A DNA stretch of 9,340 nucleotides. It comes from DASXRU01 sp039933315. GTDB lineage: Bacteria; Acidobacteriota; Blastocatellia; Pyrinomonadales; Pyrinomonadaceae. Of the stretch, positions 6,093 through 9,340 are shown piece by piece. Location of the stretch: the NCBI GenBank assembly GCA_039933315.1, contig JBDTOI010000158.1, positions 1 through 9,340 of the forward strand. Reading direction: 5' to 3'. The position numbers were made by a program, and so were the translations under genes. Every line of letters begins with the position of its first letter. Position 1 is the first letter of the stretch. Under the pieces are notes generated by a model, which was given only the letters and a program-made list of their open reading frames with translations, did no database searches and was not told the DNA's origin.

Positions 6093-8021
6093 TTACTTAA
6101 TCACACCAGAGTGTCCCTTGATCTCCCCGGCCGGCTCGAAACGTCCGCCCAGGTACTTCGCCAGAAACTCTTCCGCCCTGGCGTAAAAATAGAGCCGGTT
6201 CACAGGGCGCGCAAAGCCGTGGCCCTCGTCGGAAAACACAATGTACTCGACGGGTTTATTCGCCTTGCGCATTGCATCCACGATCTGGTCACTCTCCTTG
6301 ATGTTGACGCGGGGATCGTTCGCCCCCTGCGCGATCAGGAGCGGCCTGGTGATCAGGTTGGCTTTGAAGAGCGGCGAGCGGGAGTTAAGAAATTCTTCAT
6401 CCTCGCCCATGCGCTTGGTGAACATAGCCTTGATTGGTCCCCAGTAAGGCGGGATGCTCTTCAGCAAGGTGTTCAGATTGCTGGGGCCCACGATGTCCAC
6501 GCCGGCAGCGAATTCTTCCGGGGTGAAAGTCAGGCCAACCAGCGTGGCATAACCACCATACGAGCCGCCGTAAATCGCTACTCGCTTCGCGTCGGCATAG
6601 CCTTGTTTGACCGCCCAGGCTTTAGCGTCAAGCAAATCAGTGTGCATTTTGCCGGCCCACTCTTTGTCTCCGGCATTCAGGTAAGCCTTGCCATAACCGG
6701 TCGAGGCGCGAAAGTTAACCTGCATCACGGCATAGCCACGATTTGCCAGCCATTGGGCTTCGCTGTTAAGGCCCCAGGTATCACGTCCCCACGGCCCGCC
6801 GTGAACGTTCAGCACCATGGGCAGATTCTTCTGCGACCCGCCCACCGGCAGAGTCAGGTAGCCATGAATAGTCATGCCATCTCGCGCCGTAAACGATACC
6901 GGCTGCATTTTGGCCAGGGTGTACTTCTCCAGAGCGGGACGATTACTGAATAGCATCGCCGCCTTTTTGCTGCCTCGATCGTATGAATAGTAATAGACGG
7001 GACCATTGTCCATCACATAACTCACGATCCAGGTTTTGTCGGCGGCATCGCGGCTGGAGATGCTGAAGTCGCCATCGCGCACTTTGCGCAGCGCCGCGAA
7101 ATCACTCTGGATTGATTTATCCAGCACGCTCCAATCTGCCCGGGCGCGAATGAATCGCACAGCTTCCAGATTGCGTTTGATAGGATTAATCAATGCGCCG
7201 CCTACATCGTACTGCTTGTCCTCGGCGACGACAGTCTGCTTGCCAGTCGCAATATCAACTTCGATTAAGCGGCCGGTGTTGGCATCGACGCTGGAGATTA
7301 TCCAGAGCTTCTTGTTGTCGGGAGAGAATGAAGCGACGCCGCCGTTAACTTCATCGGCGCCCCACTTCATGAAGCTGCGCCAGGCACTCTTGTCATCATC
7401 GCGCACGAAAATCTCTGTGCTGCCGTCGGGATGTACTTTCTGCGCGGCCCTGATCCTCATGTCATTGTCGGGGTTATAGCCGGCCAGTCCATCCTTATTC
7501 TCGACGATCATTTCTGACTTGCCCGTTTTGAGGTCGATGCGATGGACGTCGTGGAACCGCGGGTCACGATTATTCAAGGCCACCAGCATGACGTCGGGAA
7601 ACTTCGGATCGGTGGCAATGATTCGCGCCTGAACCTTTTCGAAAGGAGTCAGGTCGCGGGTTTCCCTGGTTTCAATATTGGTTTGATAGACGTGCCAGTT
7701 CTCGTCCCCGCCCTGGTCCTGGGTGTAGAGCACGTGCTGGCTGTCTTCCTGCCAGAAATAGGAACGAATGCCGCGCTTCTTATCCGAAGTGACCACGCGG
7801 TCGTCCGCCTTGCCCAGGGTGCGGACCCAGACATTCAGGACTCCATTGTCCGGAGCGAGGTAGGACAACATCTTGCCGTTGGGCGAAACCTGGGGACCGG
7901 CCTTTTGCGGGTTTCCAAACAGGATTTCGCGAGGGATCAGAGTTGGCTGCTGGGCCCATGCCGGTGCAGAAAAGATCAATAAAAAGGCAGCTAGAAAGGC
8001 AAGATGCCTAAATCTTTGCAT
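6093..8021 (-). CDS. Secreted S9 family (prolyl oligopeptidase-like) serine peptidase
   Basis: 642 residues from ATG 8021. An upstream in-frame ATG at 8054 exists, but 8021 has a GGAGG Shine-Dalgarno 8 bases before it and starts directly with a Sec signal peptide (MQRFRHLAFLAAFLLIFSAPAWA|Q, cleavage after residue 23). Residues about 30-375 are the N-terminal beta-propeller (for example PQVSPNGKMLSY and FSPDNKKLWIIS). Residues about 380-630 are the alpha/beta-hydrolase domain, with the oxyanion-loop HGGP (407-410), nucleophile Ser487 in YGGSYGG, Asp569 in GANDPRVN and His601 in DEGHGFARP. The full triad is present. Members of this S9C-like group cleave short peptides, often as acylaminoacyl- or dipeptidyl-peptidases, with size limited by the propeller; this one would act in the periplasm or outside. 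The substrate is not predictable. An intrinsic terminator follows. opcA lies upstream on the same strand across a 170-bp gap holding a long hairpin; no clear own promoter was found. Confidence 0.93.
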   Translation of the reverse strand: MQRFRHLAFLAAFLLIFSAPAWAQQPTLIPREILFGNPQKAGPQVSPNGKMLSYLAPDNGVLNVWVRTLGKADDRVVTSDKKRGIRSYFWQEDSQHVLYTQDQGGDENWHVYQTNIETRETRDLTPFEKVQARIIATDPKFPDVMLVALNNRDPRFHDVHRIDLKTGKSEMIVENKDGLAGYNPDNDMRIRAAQKVHPDGSTEIFVRDDDKSAWRSFMKWGADEVNGGVASFSPDNKKLWIISSVDANTGRLIEVDIATGKQTVVAEDKQYDVGGALINPIKRNLEAVRFIRARADWSVLDKSIQSDFAALRKVRDGDFSISSRDAADKTWIVSYVMDNGPVYYYSYDRGSKKAAMLFSNRPALEKYTLAKMQPVSFTARDGMTIHGYLTLPVGGSQKNLPMVLNVHGGPWGRDTWGLNSEAQWLANRGYAVMQVNFRASTGYGKAYLNAGDKEWAGKMHTDLLDAKAWAVKQGYADAKRVAIYGGSYGGYATLVGLTFTPEEFAAGVDIVGPSNLNTLLKSIPPYWGPIKAMFTKRMGEDEEFLNSRSPLFKANLITRPLLIAQGANDPRVNIKESDQIVDAMRKANKPVEYIVFSDEGHGFARPVNRLYFYARAEEFLAKYLGGRFEPAGEIKGHSGVIK

Positions 8022-8029
8022 AAGGAGAA

Positions 8030-8034
8030 CCTCC
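8030..8034 (-). promoter_or_regulatory. Shine-Dalgarno fixing the S9 peptidase start
   Basis: GGAGG on the - strand, 8 bases before ATG 8021, decides against the ATG at 8054. GGAG (8034-8031) can pair with CTCC (8027-8024) in GGAGGTTCTCC, a tiny hairpin that could partly hide the site. Confidence 0.75.
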
Positions 8035-8114
8035 GAGTTGTTAGGTGTTTTCATTCAGAAAGAGTCCGGGAGACTCACCTTAAACGTAAGAACCGGAGCA
8101 GATGTTTCTCTTTT

Positions 8115-8208
8115 TTCGTGTTCTTTCGTGTAGTTAGTGTAATTTCGTGGATCGTGTGGCTCCGAATCCTAAGCACACGATCCACGAAATCTCACGAAGC
8201 AACACGAA
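8115..8208. repeat. TTCGTG-type hairpin overlapping the opcA stop
   Basis: The left arm 8115-8158 begins TTCGTGTTCTTTCGTG; the right arm 8174-8208 reverse-complemented begins TTCGTGTTGCTTCGTG. The inner 17 bases are perfect (ATTTCGTGGATCGTGTG at 8142-8158, complement at 8174-8190) around a 15-base loop; the left arm has a ~9-base insertion relative to the right. The right arm runs into opcA, covering its stop codon and last few codons. There is no T-run on the - strand side, so it is not a standard terminator. Confidence 0.8.
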
Positions 8209-9274
8209 CCAATACTGCTTCTTCATAGACACGGTCGCGGCAGAGGATTTCCATTTCGCGGCTGACAAGATCTGCGACGCTGCGATTGCGCACCTTTGAA
8301 GTGCGCAACTCGCGTATCTCGGTCCCTTTGCCGATAGTCGCTTTCAGGTAAATGCCATCCTCGCTGCGTCGCACCTCGAAGGTGGTGGGGTCCTCTGACT
8401 CAGTTAAAAGCCTCACGCTCATCAACCGCCCCGGCTTAACTAACGGATGCTCCACTCGTTCGAAGGTAATCTCAGGTCCGGTAGCCGGGCCCCAGTTGAG
8501 CCGGCTGGCCAGCCAGCCCGCAATCAACCGCGCCTGAGGCGCGATCTCATCACTGTCAGCACTGTTTGGGGCATATTCAATTCGCACGCTGGCAATCTCA
8601 TTAAGCGCCGGTCGATGCGCCGCTGAATCGAAGCACCCGGCGATCAAGGCTCGCCACGAAGTTAACCGCGCCCAATTGACGTCGCTGATGGCCGCCCGGT
8701 TTTCATCTTCTGAGCTAACCAGGTCCACCAGTGCCAGCATGTTTGCTCCCGCATCGACAAACCTCGTCGAGTCAATTATGACGCGATCGGCGCGATCAGC
8801 CAGCTCGGTAAGAACCTCCTGGTGAGCATTAAGCTCATCATTCCACCACAAGAACACCGGCAGGTCGGGCACCAGCAGGGGAATAGCAGCGCTGGGCAAT
8901 TCCACCACAAAACGTCCGCGCGCATTCAAGGTGACTTGTTCGCAACAAAGTCTTGGATCGGTCTTCTTGCCGGACGGTTTCGAGAATGAGGCCACGGACA
9001 TTTCTATGTCCCGGTTTGGTTCCTGTTCGGCGCCGACCATTAGCAGCGCCCGGCAGGGATGACGTGTGCTGAGATCGACCAGCATCTTGTTCACTTCATC
9101 GACGGCCGATTCATCCGTTACAAAGATCAGGAGATTAGCTACGCGCGCCCGCATGGTGGCACGCTCGTCATCAGGCTTCAGATCGCGCTGATTCGCCTGG
9201 CTGGTCTGCAGCCAAAGCTGTTGCAGCTCGCGCTCGACAGCCTCCGGATTAATTGTGCCTTGAATGGGAATCAT
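8192..9274 (-). CDS. opcA: Glucose-6-phosphate dehydrogenase assembly/activator protein OpcA
   Basis: 360 residues from ATG 9274. The frame is open to ATG 9337, but those 21 extra residues would be encoded by a palindromic repeat, whereas MIPIQGTINPEAVERELQQLW resembles a normal OpcA N-terminus. OpcA activates and assembles glucose-6-phosphate dehydrogenase (Zwf) in the oxidative pentose-phosphate pathway, in the cytoplasm. Family marks: TRHPCRALLMVG (70-81), CCEQVTLNARGRF from 110, the core LLVPDLPVFLWWND (about 133-146), DRVIIDS (163-169), NWARLTSWRALIAGCFD (about 200-216), and the C-terminal EVRRSEDGIYLKA and LVSREMEILCRDRVYEEA. zwf commonly neighbours opcA and may lie upstream, beyond the right edge. 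The last residues (VRVAS) and TGA are encoded by the arm of the hairpin at 8115-8208, so the natural end may have been replaced. No Shine-Dalgarno is visible; the ATG is 7 bases from another hairpin. Confidence 0.88.
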   Translation of the reverse strand: MIPIQGTINPEAVERELQQLWLQTSQANQRDLKPDDERATMRARVANLLIFVTDESAVDEVNKMLVDLSTRHPCRALLMVGAEQEPNRDIEMSVASFSKPSGKKTDPRLCCEQVTLNARGRFVVELPSAAIPLLVPDLPVFLWWNDELNAHQEVLTELADRADRVIIDSTRFVDAGANMLALVDLVSSEDENRAAISDVNWARLTSWRALIAGCFDSAAHRPALNEIASVRIEYAPNSADSDEIAPQARLIAGWLASRLNWGPATGPEITFERVEHPLVKPGRLMSVRLLTESEDPTTFEVRRSEDGIYLKATIGKGTEIRELRTSKVRNRSVADLVSREMEILCRDRVYEEAVLVRVAS

Positions 9275-9281
9275 TTTTGTA

Positions 9282-9340
9282 GGGGCGGCACTCCGTGGCC
9301 GCCCCTCTTTTTTTTGATATGCGGAAGGGGCGGCCACGGA
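9282..9340. repeat. GGGGCGGC-type palindromic array at the right edge (incomplete)
   Basis: GGGGCGGC (9282-9289) pairs with GCCGCCCC (9298-9305). TCCGTGGCCGCCCC (9292-9305) also pairs perfectly over 14 bases with GGGGCGGCCACGGA (9327-9340), across a loop containing a run of eight T. Alternative pairing is therefore possible. The array continues past the window edge and lies directly upstream of the opcA start. Confidence 0.75.

Noticed and set aside
6111..6953. 280-codon open frame on the + strand inside the S9 peptidase gene
   Set aside because: It lies opposite the catalytic domain with an intact Ser-Asp-His triad; long antisense frames are common in GC-rich genes.
8115..8208. Hairpin after opcA considered as an intrinsic terminator
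   Set aside because: On the - strand the stem is followed by an A-rich run, not T, and the structure extends into the coding sequence.

Overview
The window looks like a piece of an Acidobacteriota chromosome, probably Blastocatellia-like. That placement is an inference from gene content: a secreted HEXXH peptidase with TPRs and a Cys-containing C-terminal domain, a large Ycf48-type repeat protein, a secreted S9 peptidase and OpcA, all in moderately GC-rich DNA with many intergenic palindromes. No rRNA, tRNA, CRISPR array, phage gene or transposase was recognised.

Left part, + strand (1-3484): the 3' end of a ribonuclease HI gene; a DUF2442 gene overlapping by ATGA a COQ7/ferritin-like diiron protein gene; then a secreted protein made of about 14 Ycf48-type beta-propeller repeats. 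Right part, - strand (3705-9274), read right to left: opcA (glucose-6-phosphate dehydrogenase assembly/activator protein), a secreted S9 prolyl-oligopeptidase-family peptidase, and a secreted peptidase-MA-like gluzincin with TPRs. The two blocks converge on the 220-bp gap 3485-3704. The genes do not form one pathway. Three of them are predicted to act outside the cytoplasm, two of these being peptidases.

The most unusual aspect is the intergenic DNA. Nearly every gap carries an imperfect or perfect palindrome, and these belong to several unrelated sequence types: two copies of a ~100-bp GGAT-phased hairpin (1150-1247, 1452-1550); a cluster of four hairpins (3488-3697); a TIR-like element with G-quadruplex-type arms and a perfect 20-bp central palindrome (5786-5930); a TTCGTG-type hairpin (8115-8208); and a GGGGCGGC-type array running off the right edge (9282-9340). 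Three of these touch gene ends: one contains the likely start codon of the Ycf48-repeat gene, one supplies the last codons and stop of opcA, and one abuts the opcA start. They look like non-autonomous mobile or structured repeats, but copy number cannot be seen from this window.

The 447-bp gap 5646-6092 holds a good sigma70-type promoter for the gluzincin gene, the G-quadruplex/palindrome element and a clear intrinsic terminator for the S9 gene. Nothing else was recognised there, and 5931-6020 appears featureless.
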